Shown piece by piece: positions 57,256 to 64,000 of a stretch of 64,000 nt of DNA. Numbering within the stretch: the first letter of the stretch is position 1; the number at the start of each line of letters is the position of its first letter. The notes below the pieces were generated by a model. That model was not told where the DNA came from, searched no databases, and saw only the letters and a list, made by a program, of their open reading frames with translations. A program made the translations under genes and the position numbers. The stretch is from Neobacillus cucumis. Its GTDB lineage: Bacteria; Bacillota; Bacilli; Bacillales_B; DSM-18226. Location of the stretch: NCBI RefSeq assembly GCF_016107705.1, contig NZ_JAEHGC010000003.1, positions 521,224 through 585,223 of the forward strand, given 5' to 3'.

Positions 57256-57762
57256 CTACCTAAAATAGCCAAACACATACAAATAGAGTAGGGTAAAGAA
57301 GAAGGATAAAATGATTGCCCATATCGGCTTTTTAAAATGTAATCTCAGCATGGTGAACATTGTGAAATCAAACAATACCGACCAGCCTAAATTCCAGCCA
57401 TGATCATAGCGAACATGCTGGAAACGATATAGTACCACTTCACCCACAATAAAAAATACAACCCATTTCACAATATAAAAAGCATTTTTCCAAAATGTCC
57501 CTTCAGGAAAATGAGATAAGTAAAGAAAAGCAGCTAATGTGTTTACAATGAAAACATGCCATAAGAAGATCCCCATATGACTTTTAAAGAAAAAGTCTTG
57601 AGAATCAAAACTCCATAGTGGAAATTTGCTAGAAGCAAAGAATTTGTATAAAAGATTCGCACTCACAATATACAAGATGGTTGGATAATATCGTTGCCAT
57701 TCCTTCCAGTTTGCCCATCTCAATGAAGCTGCTATTAGCAATAATCCAATCGTAAAATGCAT
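57256..57762 (-). CDS. CBO0543-type membrane protein
   Basis: A 168-residue protein with about five membrane segments and many aromatic residues: LLIAASLRWANWKEWQRYYP, HMGIFLWHVFIVNTLAAFLY and VRYDHGWNLGWSVLFDF. It is a relative of the protein at 44702. No function is known for the family. It is a single gene and GGAAGGAAG lies upstream of the ATG. Confidence 0.65.
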   Translation of the reverse strand: MHFTIGLLLIAASLRWANWKEWQRYYPTILYIVSANLLYKFFASSKFPLWSFDSQDFFFKSHMGIFLWHVFIVNTLAAFLYLSHFPEGTFWKNAFYIVKWVVFFIVGEVVLYRFQHVRYDHGWNLGWSVLFDFTMFTMLRLHFKKPIWAIILSFFFTLLYLYVFGYFR

Positions 57763-58016
57763 GTGAGAACTCTTCCTTCCGTGAACACCCTATGCAATAA
57801 ACTCGCATTTACATAATGATGAATCTATTTATTATGTTTTCAAACACCGATTCATTCAATTTCCAATCTCTCAAACTATCATCAAGTTAATTTGGAAAAA
57901 TTATAACAAATGGAAAGTAGATTCCAGTTTGTTGTCACAAAATTGTAAAAATTTTAGAATCCTTTTACTTAATACAGTCGCCACCATTTACTACTAAATA
58001 ACTATTTTTAACAAAC

Positions 58017-58052
58017 AAAAAGGAAATTGCCGAAAATAGCAATTTCCTTTTA
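58017..58052 (-). terminator. Terminator of the stress-protein gene
   Basis: AAAAGGAAATTGC and GCAATTTCCTTTT pair around CGAAAATA. On the minus strand it follows the YflT-like gene by 10 bases and ends in a T run. Confidence 0.92.
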
Positions 58053-58061
58053 ATAAGAATT

Positions 58062-58616
58062 CTAGTATCGATTTGCTGGGTCCACCCGAGTCAGCGGAGC
58101 ATTGGGTGAATCATTTCCAATCATATTCCTGCCTGTAACATCTTGATAGACGTCTGCCCCAAAACCTGCACGATCTTCCCGGCGCTCCACGACCACAAGA
58201 AATTTACCGTCTTTCACATAGTCTTCATAGCGCACAGCTTCCTCCTCGGGTATCCCCATTCCAATCAATGCCCCCGTCAGACCGCCCACTCCTGCACCGA
58301 AAACGGCCCCGGTCAGCGTTGCCGCAATCGGACCTGCAGCAATAAGCGGTCCAATCCCTGGTATCGCTAGAGCACCCATTCCCGCCAACAAACCAACCAT
58401 GCCGCCAAGTGCACCACCGGTTGCTGCCCCGGCTGCAAGACCATCTTCCGTTTTCGTACCCGTCGCATCATTGATTGCCGTTACATCCTCTCTATTCTTA
58501 CCAATGACCGAAATTTCCTCTGCCGTATACCCCTGACGTTTGAGATCCTCAACCGCCCGAATCGCCTCGTGCTCCGTATCGTAAACTCCTACCAAATGCT
58601 TTTCATGTTTAAACAT
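58062..58616 (-). CDS. General stress protein of the YflT/17M type
   Basis: 184 residues. The N-terminal YflT-like domain (about 5-60) reads LVGVYDTEHEAIRAVEDLKR, EEISVIGKN. A Gly/Ala-rich helical-hairpin stretch (75-130) follows that may associate with membrane, then a C-terminal RYEDYVKDGKFLVVVERRED segment. Such proteins belong to the sigma-B regulon in Bacillus, and a good sigma-B promoter lies upstream. The exact role is unknown. Confidence 0.85.
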   Translation of the reverse strand: MFKHEKHLVGVYDTEHEAIRAVEDLKRQGYTAEEISVIGKNREDVTAINDATGTKTEDGLAAGAATGGALGGMVGLLAGMGALAIPGIGPLIAAGPIAATLTGAVFGAGVGGLTGALIGMGIPEEEAVRYEDYVKDGKFLVVVERREDRAGFGADVYQDVTGRNMIGNDSPNAPLTRVDPANRY

Positions 58617-58643
58617 TGAAATCCCTCCTCTTGTTTACTTACA

Positions 58644-58669
58644 CTACCCGCCTTGAGAAAGAATGAAAC
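58644..58669 (-). promoter_or_regulatory. Sigma-B promoter
   Basis: On the minus strand GTTTCA (58664-58669) and GGGTAG (58644-58649) are 14 bases apart, a close match to GTTTaa-N12-14-GGGtAt, 28 bases before the start codon of the YflT-like gene. Confidence 0.8.
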
Positions 58670-59087
58670 ATGTCAGGACTCATTCGACACACTTCTGCAA
58701 AAAATCATTCAATCAACCCTTTGATAAAACCTCTTACAATTCCTTTTGAAAAATGGACTTCTTGTAGTTTCCAGGGAAATTTTTTGTCGATAAAAAAGCG
58801 CTTATTTCCTTATAAAGCTCCCATCCTGGCGAAAAATAGAATTCTTCTACATACTTTGACTAGTTCCCCTAAATCCGCCATCCAATCAAACGTTTGATTA
58901 GATTCACAGCAAACCGTTATGAAATAAGACATTTCCCCTGCAAAGCTTTAAAACGATTGTCGAAGGATGGTCTGTCAGAAATTAGGACAGGCGCAACTCT
59001 ACCATTTTTCTAAAAAACATATAGCTAGTACACCTTCTATTTTTTTGTTAAGTTAGAATTATCCAACTGTTTTTAGGAGGGATTCTA
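58670..59087. other. Gap with an isolated palindrome
   Basis: About 420 bases with no convincing gene on either strand. It contains the palindrome at 58884-58899 and, at the right, an AT-rich promoter region. Short open frames are interrupted and have no ribosome sites. Confidence 0.5.
58884..58899. promoter_or_regulatory. Isolated 16-bp palindrome
   Basis: AATCAAACGTTTGATT is a perfect 16-bp palindrome of the kind bound by TetR-type dimers. No regulator gene is near. Confidence 0.4.
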
Positions 59088-59648
59088 TTGAAAAAAGGTT
59101 TAAGCTTAACGATGACTATGATATTAGCCTTTCTTTTCATCGGGGGAATCGCAGTATATAAAGTCATGAACAATGCATCAGAATATGAAAGAAAACATAC
59201 AGTGGAAACCACTGCTGTTGCGAAAAAGGATGCTGCAAAGGAGAAGAAAGAACAGACAGGCTATATTGGCGGGGTTCAATACGACATTAAATTGGATAAA
59301 AGTAGTTCGCAAGAGGCTGTGATTGAGGTCATGCACAAGATGACCCACCAAAAAGTGAAGGCCAAAGAAAAATGGGGCGCCGTCCCGATGATTCCGGATA
59401 CTATTAACCAAGTTTACAACATAGTGAAAAACAGCAATTTCGAGCTAAAAAGCGACCTACTAGTTATACTAGAGAAATGGAAAAAGGGGAATTTTGAAGA
59501 AATAGCCGAAGACCATAACTATTTCTGGCAGCAACAAGGCGGCACCGTCGGCAAAGCATACGGAACAATGACTGCAGCAGAAGAAAAAACCTTCATCCTC
59601 AACAACTTCGGCGATGAAGTAGCAAAGGATGCCAATTCTAAACCATAA
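59088..59648 (+). CDS. Membrane-anchored extracytoplasmic protein, function unknown
   Basis: 186 residues. An N-terminal signal-anchor (LTMTMILAFLFIGGIAVYKV) is followed by a Lys/Ala/Glu linker (about 35-60) and a compact helical domain containing SSQEAVIEVMHKMTHQKVKA and NYFWQQQGGTVGKAYGTMTA. It looks like a DUF-type Bacillus family (possibly DUF6241), with no function known to me. The TTG start follows GGAGGG. It is a single gene whose end is closed by a palindrome. Confidence 0.65.
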   Translation: MKKGLSLTMTMILAFLFIGGIAVYKVMNNASEYERKHTVETTAVAKKDAAKEKKEQTGYIGGVQYDIKLDKSSSQEAVIEVMHKMTHQKVKAKEKWGAVPMIPDTINQVYNIVKNSNFELKSDLLVILEKWKKGNFEEIAEDHNYFWQQQGGTVGKAYGTMTAAEEKTFILNNFGDEVAKDANSKP

Positions 59649-59654
59649 CTCCTT

Positions 59655-59699
59655 TTCGACAAAATTCGGGTGGTGACAGGCACCACCCGAATTTTGTCA
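59655..59699. repeat. ACAGG-loop palindrome, copy 15
   Basis: A nearly perfect copy (the last outer CG pair is altered to CA) that exactly fills the space between two convergent stop codons. Confidence 0.92.
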
Positions 59700-59704
59700 A
59701 ACTA

Positions 59705-60760
59705 CTATAGAAACGGCCGTGCCACACCTGCAATCACGTTCCGATGCGAATTTTTGATTGGTTGTACCATGACACGCGGCGGCCAGGATTCGATTACTTT
59801 GTTGTTTCCTAGATATATCGCTACATGCCAGATGGTATGGGTGCCTGGTTGATAGTAGAAGATTAAATCGCCACGTTGCCGCTGGCTATAGGGCACGTGT
59901 TTAAAATTCTTCGAGGCAAACAATTTACGGCTATTCCATTCATTCCCCGGGTGTGCATGTTGAATACTCGATACAGGTACCGGATTAATCCCGGCAGCAT
60001 ACAAAGCCTGCGTCACCAAACCACTGCAGTCAAGCCCATACTTTGGAGATGAAGATGCCCCCACAATATAAGGATTCCCCATATATTGATAGGCTTGCTT
60101 AATCATGGCTTCAATATGAGCAGAACGACCGTCCCAAGCATATGCTTTTAGTGGTGCAATATAACGGTCGATGCTATACCAAGAGCTTTCACTAAACCCC
60201 AACTTCTGCCAAGTCTTCACATCCACATTCCCGGTGACAGGCAATTTATGCTTCGCCTGAAAGCTTCGAACCGCATACCATGTTTTATTGTTATATTTCG
60301 CATACCCATGCGTACCGATAATCCCCAGTTTGCGCATGACTTTCCACGTTTTTACACCTTCATAGCCGCGTGATAGATTATAGCCCACCTGCCCAGTCGG
60401 CTGTATTTGTTTGTATTGCACTTGATAATAACGCTTCGGATTTTGATACCCTTTTGTTTTTACGACCTTTAGTTTATTGGCCGTTACATATTTTCCGTTA
60501 GTTAGCTGTAACCGAGGTTTGCCTTTTTCTGTTTTTACCAAACGTTTTACATGTAAAAAAGTATCCTTCTTTTGTAAAGCAATCTTTTTGGTTAATTCAA
60601 TATCCTGATATGTATAGGTTGGAATTTTCACTTTTATAATGATCGGATTGCTTGTATAAAACGATACTTCCTCCGCATGCGCACCCGATTCGGATACAGC
60701 CATGCCAAATCCTAAAATGACAGCCGTTACTACTAAACTCTTAAACCACTTAATCTTCAT
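59705..60760 (-). CDS. Secreted NlpC/P60 peptidoglycan endopeptidase with PG-binding domain
   Basis: 351 residues. A Sec signal peptide (FKSLVVTAVILGFGMAVSES, cleavage near AHA) is followed by an SH3-like or novel N-terminal region (35-125). A peptidoglycan-binding motif follows (AVRSFQAKHKLPVTGNVDVK, about 165-190), then an NlpC/P60 domain (about 215-350). Catalytic Cys is in KYGLDCSGLVTQALYAAG and His in TIWHVAIYLGNNK. It would cut D-Glu-meso-DAP bonds in the wall. GGAGG precedes the ATG. Confidence 0.88.
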   Translation of the reverse strand: MKIKWFKSLVVTAVILGFGMAVSESGAHAEEVSFYTSNPIIIKVKIPTYTYQDIELTKKIALQKKDTFLHVKRLVKTEKGKPRLQLTNGKYVTANKLKVVKTKGYQNPKRYYQVQYKQIQPTGQVGYNLSRGYEGVKTWKVMRKLGIIGTHGYAKYNNKTWYAVRSFQAKHKLPVTGNVDVKTWQKLGFSESSWYSIDRYIAPLKAYAWDGRSAHIEAMIKQAYQYMGNPYIVGASSSPKYGLDCSGLVTQALYAAGINPVPVSSIQHAHPGNEWNSRKLFASKNFKHVPYSQRQRGDLIFYYQPGTHTIWHVAIYLGNNKVIESWPPRVMVQPIKNSHRNVIAGVARPFL

Positions 60761-60898
60761 GCATCTACCTCCCCCACTTGTACTCTATATGTTTATTATT
60801 GGAAAATTCACAATTCATCTTATCATACGATTAAAGCTCTTACAATGCCTTTAAGAATAGGGAAACCCTTGAAAAAGGCAAGCAACCTCAACTCTCAA

Positions 60899-61318
60899 TT
60901 AAGATCCAGCCGCTTTTCTCCACCTTCTAACCAAAAAAGTCATAAACAAAGCTAGAAACGCCCCGCCCCCATCAATCAATACATCTTTAAAGGAAGCCAT
61001 TCTATCCGGCATAAAGGATTGATGCCATTCATCTGACATGGCATAGAGGAAGGCAGCAACCCAGGCAAAGAAATAAGCGAATCGATAGTTCCGAATCACC
61101 TGAAAAAATAAGAATGCCAGGATTCCAAACGCAGAAAAATGGCTTGCTTTCCTCATGATAAAATTCAGTTCATCTATCAACCCCTTACCTGCACCGGACA
61201 CTTCATTTATCGCCGATGCAGTCCGTTCACCAGTAAAATAAGGAAGCTGCGTCACTAAAAAGATAATCACCATCCAGATCAACGCACCCACCAGCCACCA
61301 TTTTTTATTGCCCTTCAT
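60899..61318 (-). CDS. VanZ-family membrane protein
   Basis: A 139-residue protein with about four membrane segments. The VanZ signature FLYAMSDEWHQSFMPDRMAS followed by KDVLIDGGGAF is clear. VanZ-like proteins in Bacilli have no firm function; one confers low-level teicoplanin resistance in enterococci. It is a single gene. GGGAG lies upstream of the ATG. Confidence 0.88.
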   Translation of the reverse strand: MKGNKKWWLVGALIWMVIIFLVTQLPYFTGERTASAINEVSGAGKGLIDELNFIMRKASHFSAFGILAFLFFQVIRNYRFAYFFAWVAAFLYAMSDEWHQSFMPDRMASFKDVLIDGGGAFLALFMTFLVRRWRKAAGS

Positions 61319-61456
61319 TTATCTTCACTCCCAATTTATTGACGACATCCAATAACACCTTATTTTATCAACAATATAAAAAACAAAATAGGTACCTGAT
61401 TGTGATTCATATAGATATTTAAATATTCACATTTCACCGCTTTAAACTTTAACAGA

Positions 61457-61482
61457 ATGGAGTCAGACCCCAAATTCGATTC
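61457..61482. repeat. Isolated GGAGTCAGACCCC word
   Basis: GGAGTCAGACCCCAAATTCGATT resembles one arm of another widespread Bacilli intergenic repeat with a GGGTCTGAC core and an AAATTCGA tail like that of the ACAGG-loop family. Only half is present. Confidence 0.35.
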
Positions 61483-61604
61483 TTTCCTTTTATCCAGTTG
61501 CATATAGTCTATAAATACAAACTAAATCACCTCGTACCTTGCCTCTTTCATTCCAATTGCTGCTATATGTGTTGATCAATTCTTAGTAAAGGATGTGTGG
61601 ATAA

Positions 61605-61943
61605 ATGGATTTAAATTCTTTCATCAGGCTATACCAAGAATTTTTAAAGGAAAGTGAGCAAAAGGGGTGGGTAACCAAGGTTCTAATTGAAGAATTCGGA
61701 AATCATCTCGCTTCTATCAAAAATACCGAAGGAATCGAAGTGGAATTTTTTATTGAATTAGAGTCAGATAATTATAAACAGGTGACTGGCAAAACGCATC
61801 AGGGTCAGCTGAATTATGGCGTGGTCAGACAGGAAGAAAAAGGAGATGCATTTGCGAAAGAAGTATTGGATGCATTTCATGAGTATTGGTCAAAACATTC
61901 CAGCAAACGTAAAACACTATTATTTCTCTATAATCCTAAATAA
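61605..61943 (+). CDS. Conserved-looking small protein, function unknown
   Basis: 112 residues, acidic, no membrane segment: MDLNSFIRLYQEFLKESEQK, then EGIEVEFFIELESDNYKQV and a C-terminal helix AKEVLDAFHEYWSKHS. An alpha/beta pattern is likely. AAAGGATG precedes the ATG. I do not recognise the family, and the neighbours (VanZ, IspA) give no hint. Confidence 0.55.
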   Translation: MDLNSFIRLYQEFLKESEQKGWVTKVLIEEFGNHLASIKNTEGIEVEFFIELESDNYKQVTGKTHQGQLNYGVVRQEEKGDAFAKEVLDAFHEYWSKHSSKRKTLLFLYNPK

Positions 61944-61959
61944 TAACTCTCCAAACGAT

Positions 61960-62009
61960 AACAGACGGAGCTCATTCCTCTTTTTTGAAGAAATGAACTC
62001 CGTTTGTTG
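61960..62009. terminator. Imperfect hairpin after the 112-residue gene
   Basis: AACAGACGGAGCTCATT pairs imperfectly with AATGAACTCCGTTTGTT around CCTCTTTTTTGAAGA. The stem is long but not followed by a clear T run, so termination strength is uncertain. Confidence 0.5.
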
Positions 62010-62235
62010 AATGACCCAATTCTCAAAAAAGCCTCTTTTTCATTCAACGAATTAAATTTCCACACCCTTCCGTCTATGAAAAAACCCTATCTCGCACCTT
62101 TTCTGCGCACAAAATAATAGGACATCCTTCCTGTATGGAAAATAATTCTATTTAACCTATTTATCCCTCTATCAAAATGATATGATTTCTCTATCACCAA
62201 GTTCTGACTTCAATTAAAAAATAGGAGGGATTTTT

Positions 62236-63195
62236 ATGAAAGATGCTATCTATCTGATTCCCTACAAAATGATTGAGCAGTTAGAAAACGTGAACGAGAT
62301 TCCAAAAGGTGTTGAGCTGATTCAAGCCCCCGAAATGTGGGAGCAATCAACCGGTAAAGGCATAACGGTAGCTATACTAGATACAGGCTGTGATACCGAT
62401 CATCCCGACCTGCAAAACCGCATCATTGGCGGACGAAATTTCACACAAGATGATGGCGGAAATCCGGCCATATACGAAGATTACAACGGCCACGGCACAC
62501 ATGTGGCGGGTACGATTGCAGCAACAATAAACAACACAGGCGTAGCAGGCGTTGCTCCGGAAGCAAATCTTTTAATCTTAAAGGTTTTAGGAAAAGATGG
62601 CTCCGGGCAGTATGATTGGATCATTAACGCCATTCATTATGCCATCGAACAAAAAGTCGATATTATTTCGATGTCATTAGGCGGGCCTACAGATGTGAAA
62701 GAATTGCATGATGCAATTAAGGAAGCGGTGCTGAGCCATCAAATTCTTGTCGTATGTGCAGCGGGTAACGAGGGTGATGGAGATTCCTCAACCGATGAGT
62801 TTGCCTTCCCTGGCAGCTATAATGAAGTAATTAGTGTAGGGGCAGTTGACTTGAACCGGCATTCCTCTTATTTTACGAATTCCAACAATGAAGTGGACCT
62901 CGTAGCACCGGGTGAAAAAATTACTTCTACTTATCTAAATGGAACATATGCAACCCTGAGCGGCACATCGATGGCTACACCACATGTTTCCGGGGCACTT
63001 GCCTTATTGAAAGATCTTTCTTCCAAGCAATTTGAAAGAGTGCTGACGGAACCTGAGCTGTATGCTCAATTGATAAAAAGAACGGTTTCATTAGGAAATT
63101 CACCGAAGGCCGAAGGAAATGGGTTGATCTATTTAACCCTATTAGATTTTATTAAAAAAGTTTATGAGCAACAGGATACGAATGTTTTGATATAA
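62236..63195 (+). CDS. ispA: Intracellular serine protease (subtilisin family)
   Basis: A 319-residue S8 protease without a signal peptide. The short prosequence with LIPYK (residues 8-12) is the hallmark of intracellular subtilisins and blocks the active site until cleaved. The catalytic Asp is in AILDTGCDTDHPDL, His in DYNGHGTHVAGTIAA and Ser in LSGTSMATPHVSGALA, with oxyanion Asn in VCAAGNEGDG. It is the main cytoplasmic protease of stationary phase and sporulation. GGAGGG precedes the ATG. Confidence 0.95.
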   Translation: MKDAIYLIPYKMIEQLENVNEIPKGVELIQAPEMWEQSTGKGITVAILDTGCDTDHPDLQNRIIGGRNFTQDDGGNPAIYEDYNGHGTHVAGTIAATINNTGVAGVAPEANLLILKVLGKDGSGQYDWIINAIHYAIEQKVDIISMSLGGPTDVKELHDAIKEAVLSHQILVVCAAGNEGDGDSSTDEFAFPGSYNEVISVGAVDLNRHSSYFTNSNNEVDLVAPGEKITSTYLNGTYATLSGTSMATPHVSGALALLKDLSSKQFERVLTEPELYAQLIKRTVSLGNSPKAEGNGLIYLTLLDFIKKVYEQQDTNVLI

Positions 63196-63204
63196 AAAAT
63201 ACGT

Positions 63205-63240
63205 CCCCCTCTGAGTCTTATTTTCCAGAGGGGTTTTATT
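63205..63240 (+). terminator. Terminator of ispA
   Basis: CCCCTCTG and CAGAGGGG pair around AGTCTTATTTTC and are followed by TTTTATT. Confidence 0.92.
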
Positions 63241-63310
63241 ATTTATACAAAAATCTCCAAGTTATAAAAAAACGCTCAGACAATTGTCCAAGCGCTTTTC
63301 ATAATGTTTA

Positions 63311-63384
63311 CGCGCCTTAGAGGATTCGAACCTCTGACCGTACGCTTAGAAGGCGTATGCTCTATCCAGCTGAGCTAAAGGCGC
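63311..63384 (-). tRNA. tRNA-Arg (anticodon TCT)
   Basis: A full cloverleaf on the minus strand: acceptor GCGCCTT/AAGGCGC, D arm GCTCAGCTGGATAGAGC, anticodon loop CTTCTAA with TCT, T arm GAGGTTCGAATCCTC. The 3' CCA is not encoded. It is the last tRNA of the cluster, facing ispA. Confidence 0.95.
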
Positions 63385-63429
63385 ATGATATTTATATTTT
63401 AAGGGCAACAATTTTCCCCTAAAATAAAA

Positions 63430-63504
63430 TGGCTCCGCAGGTAGGACTCGAACCTACGACCGATCGGTTAACAGCCGATTGCTCTACCACTGAGCTACTG
63501 CGGA
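63430..63504 (-). tRNA. tRNA-Asn (anticodon GTT)
   Basis: Minus-strand cloverleaf with acceptor TCCGCAG/CTGCGGA, anticodon loop CTGTTAA, T arm TAGGTTCGAGTCCTA and encoded CCA. Confidence 0.95.
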
Positions 63505-63547
63505 ACAATAAATAATATGGTTAGTTATTTTGCTATCGCAAAAAACT

Positions 63548-63625
<78 letters not shown>

Positions 63626-63640
63626 TTATTAAAAACAAGA

Positions 63641-63725
63641 TGGTGGAGGGGGACGGATTCGAACCGCCGAACCCTGAGGGAGCGGATTTACAGTCCGCCG
63701 CGTTTAGCCACTTCGCTACCCCTCC
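63641..63725 (-). tRNA. tRNA-Tyr (anticodon GTA)
   Basis: Minus-strand class II tRNA with acceptor GGAGGGG/CCCCCTCC, anticodon loop CTGTAAA, a long variable arm (CTCCCTCAGGGTTCGG region) and encoded CCA. Confidence 0.95.
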
Positions 63726-63754
63726 ATATTAAAATAAAACAGCACTAAATTAAA

Positions 63755-63830
63755 TGGTGGCTCAGGACGGAATCGAACCGCCGACACAAGGATTTTCAGT
63801 CCTTTGCTCTACCGACTGAGCTACTGAGCC
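63755..63830 (-). tRNA. tRNA-Phe (anticodon GAA)
   Basis: Minus-strand cloverleaf with acceptor GGCTCAG/CTGAGCC, anticodon loop CTGAAAA, T arm GCGGTTCGATTCCGT and encoded CCA. First complete tRNA of the cluster as transcribed in this window. Confidence 0.95.
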
Positions 63831-63951
63831 ACATATGTAATTGTATCCTAAACTTTGATAGTTGAAGTCCTTCGCCCCCATCTCAGAAAGCTTATGCAAG
63901 TAGCTGTTCGATGGGTACGCTGATGTTAAATCAAAGTAGCTTATTCGTTCG

Positions 63952-63981
63952 TGCTCTACCGACTGAGCTACTGAGCCACAT
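63952..63981 (-). pseudogene. Detached 5' half of tRNA-Phe
   Basis: Thirty bases are identical to the 5' end of the tRNA-Phe gene, including 4 bases before its 5' end: ATGTGGCTCAGTAGCTCAGT then CGGTAGAGCA. After the D arm the sequence changes to ACGAACGAATAAGC and no anticodon or T arm follows, so it cannot be a functional tRNA. Confidence 0.75.
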
Positions 63982-64000
63982 CTTTCGATGAATATGTATT

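Noticed and set aside
63831..63951. A further tRNA or 5S rRNA between tRNA-Phe and its detached half
   Set aside because: No anticodon or T arm and no recognisable rRNA sequence could be found there.

Overview
The window looks like chromosome of an aerobic, endospore-forming, low-GC Gram-positive rod (Bacillaceae; Bacillus, Neobacillus or Mesobacillus grade). The support is strong AGGAGG-type ribosome sites, frequent TTG/GTG starts, a Spo0E-like protein, an intracellular subtilisin with the LIPY prosequence, a YflT-type stress protein behind a sigma-B promoter, YwbE, a Cys/Tyr/Pro-rich coat-like protein and a PhoP-type box. The species cannot be fixed from the sequence alone. Nothing resembles a prophage, an intact transposase or a CRISPR array.

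Layout. 0.1-4 kb: a Spo0E-like gene, then a three-gene operon making UDP-glucuronate and its epimer and carrying a glycosyltransferase. 4.2-22.7 kb: a large catabolic region whose best-recognised members are two ectoine hydrolases (DoeA/EutD type), EutC and EutB. They are packed with an aldehyde dehydrogenase, homoserine dehydrogenase, an M20 deacylase, a Cys/Met-type PLP lyase and an MHS transporter, with a PucR regulator nearby. A second module follows: M20 amidohydrolase, permease-like protein and divergent GAF/PucR-type regulator. I read the first module as an ectoine/hydroxyectoine degradation operon with non-canonical later steps. Between the two modules sits a short transcription unit whose promoter carries a textbook CcpA (cre) site.

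23-26.4 kb: a secreted GlpQ-like/PhoD-like fusion behind a four-repeat Pho box, then a flavodoxin-fold quinone reductase with a divergent MarR regulator and a long operator palindrome. 26.4-31.6 kb: a kynurenine operon (kynU, permease, kynA, kynB) with a divergent TetR gene. 31.7-35.3 kb: two Gfo/Idh/MocA oxidoreductases, an ABM monooxygenase and a divergent IclR regulator. 35.4-44.7 kb: a sigma-54 operon (iron alcohol dehydrogenase, MmsA, HisD-like dehydrogenase, GntP permease) with its CBS-PAS-AAA+ activator, bracketed by two copies of a duplicated DoxX unit. 44.7-51 kb: small housekeeping, stress and membrane genes. 51.7-56.4 kb: a UlaABC-type PTS followed by transketolase, with eight 52-bp tandem repeats between them. 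56.6-63.2 kb: VOC, CBO0543, YflT, NlpC/P60, VanZ and IspA genes. The window ends in a tRNA cluster (Phe, Tyr, Ile, Asn, Arg) plus a detached tRNA-Phe 5' half.

Three repeat families run through the spaces between genes: (i) a ~47-bp palindrome with an ACAGG/CCTGT loop, in 15 near-intact and about 5 decayed copies, often filling the whole gap between convergent genes; (ii) helically phased ~21-bp arrays of TTTATC(A/C)GCGAAT at two loci; (iii) the 52-bp array in the PTS-transketolase operon. Family assignments come from reading the protein and DNA sequence directly; no search was run.
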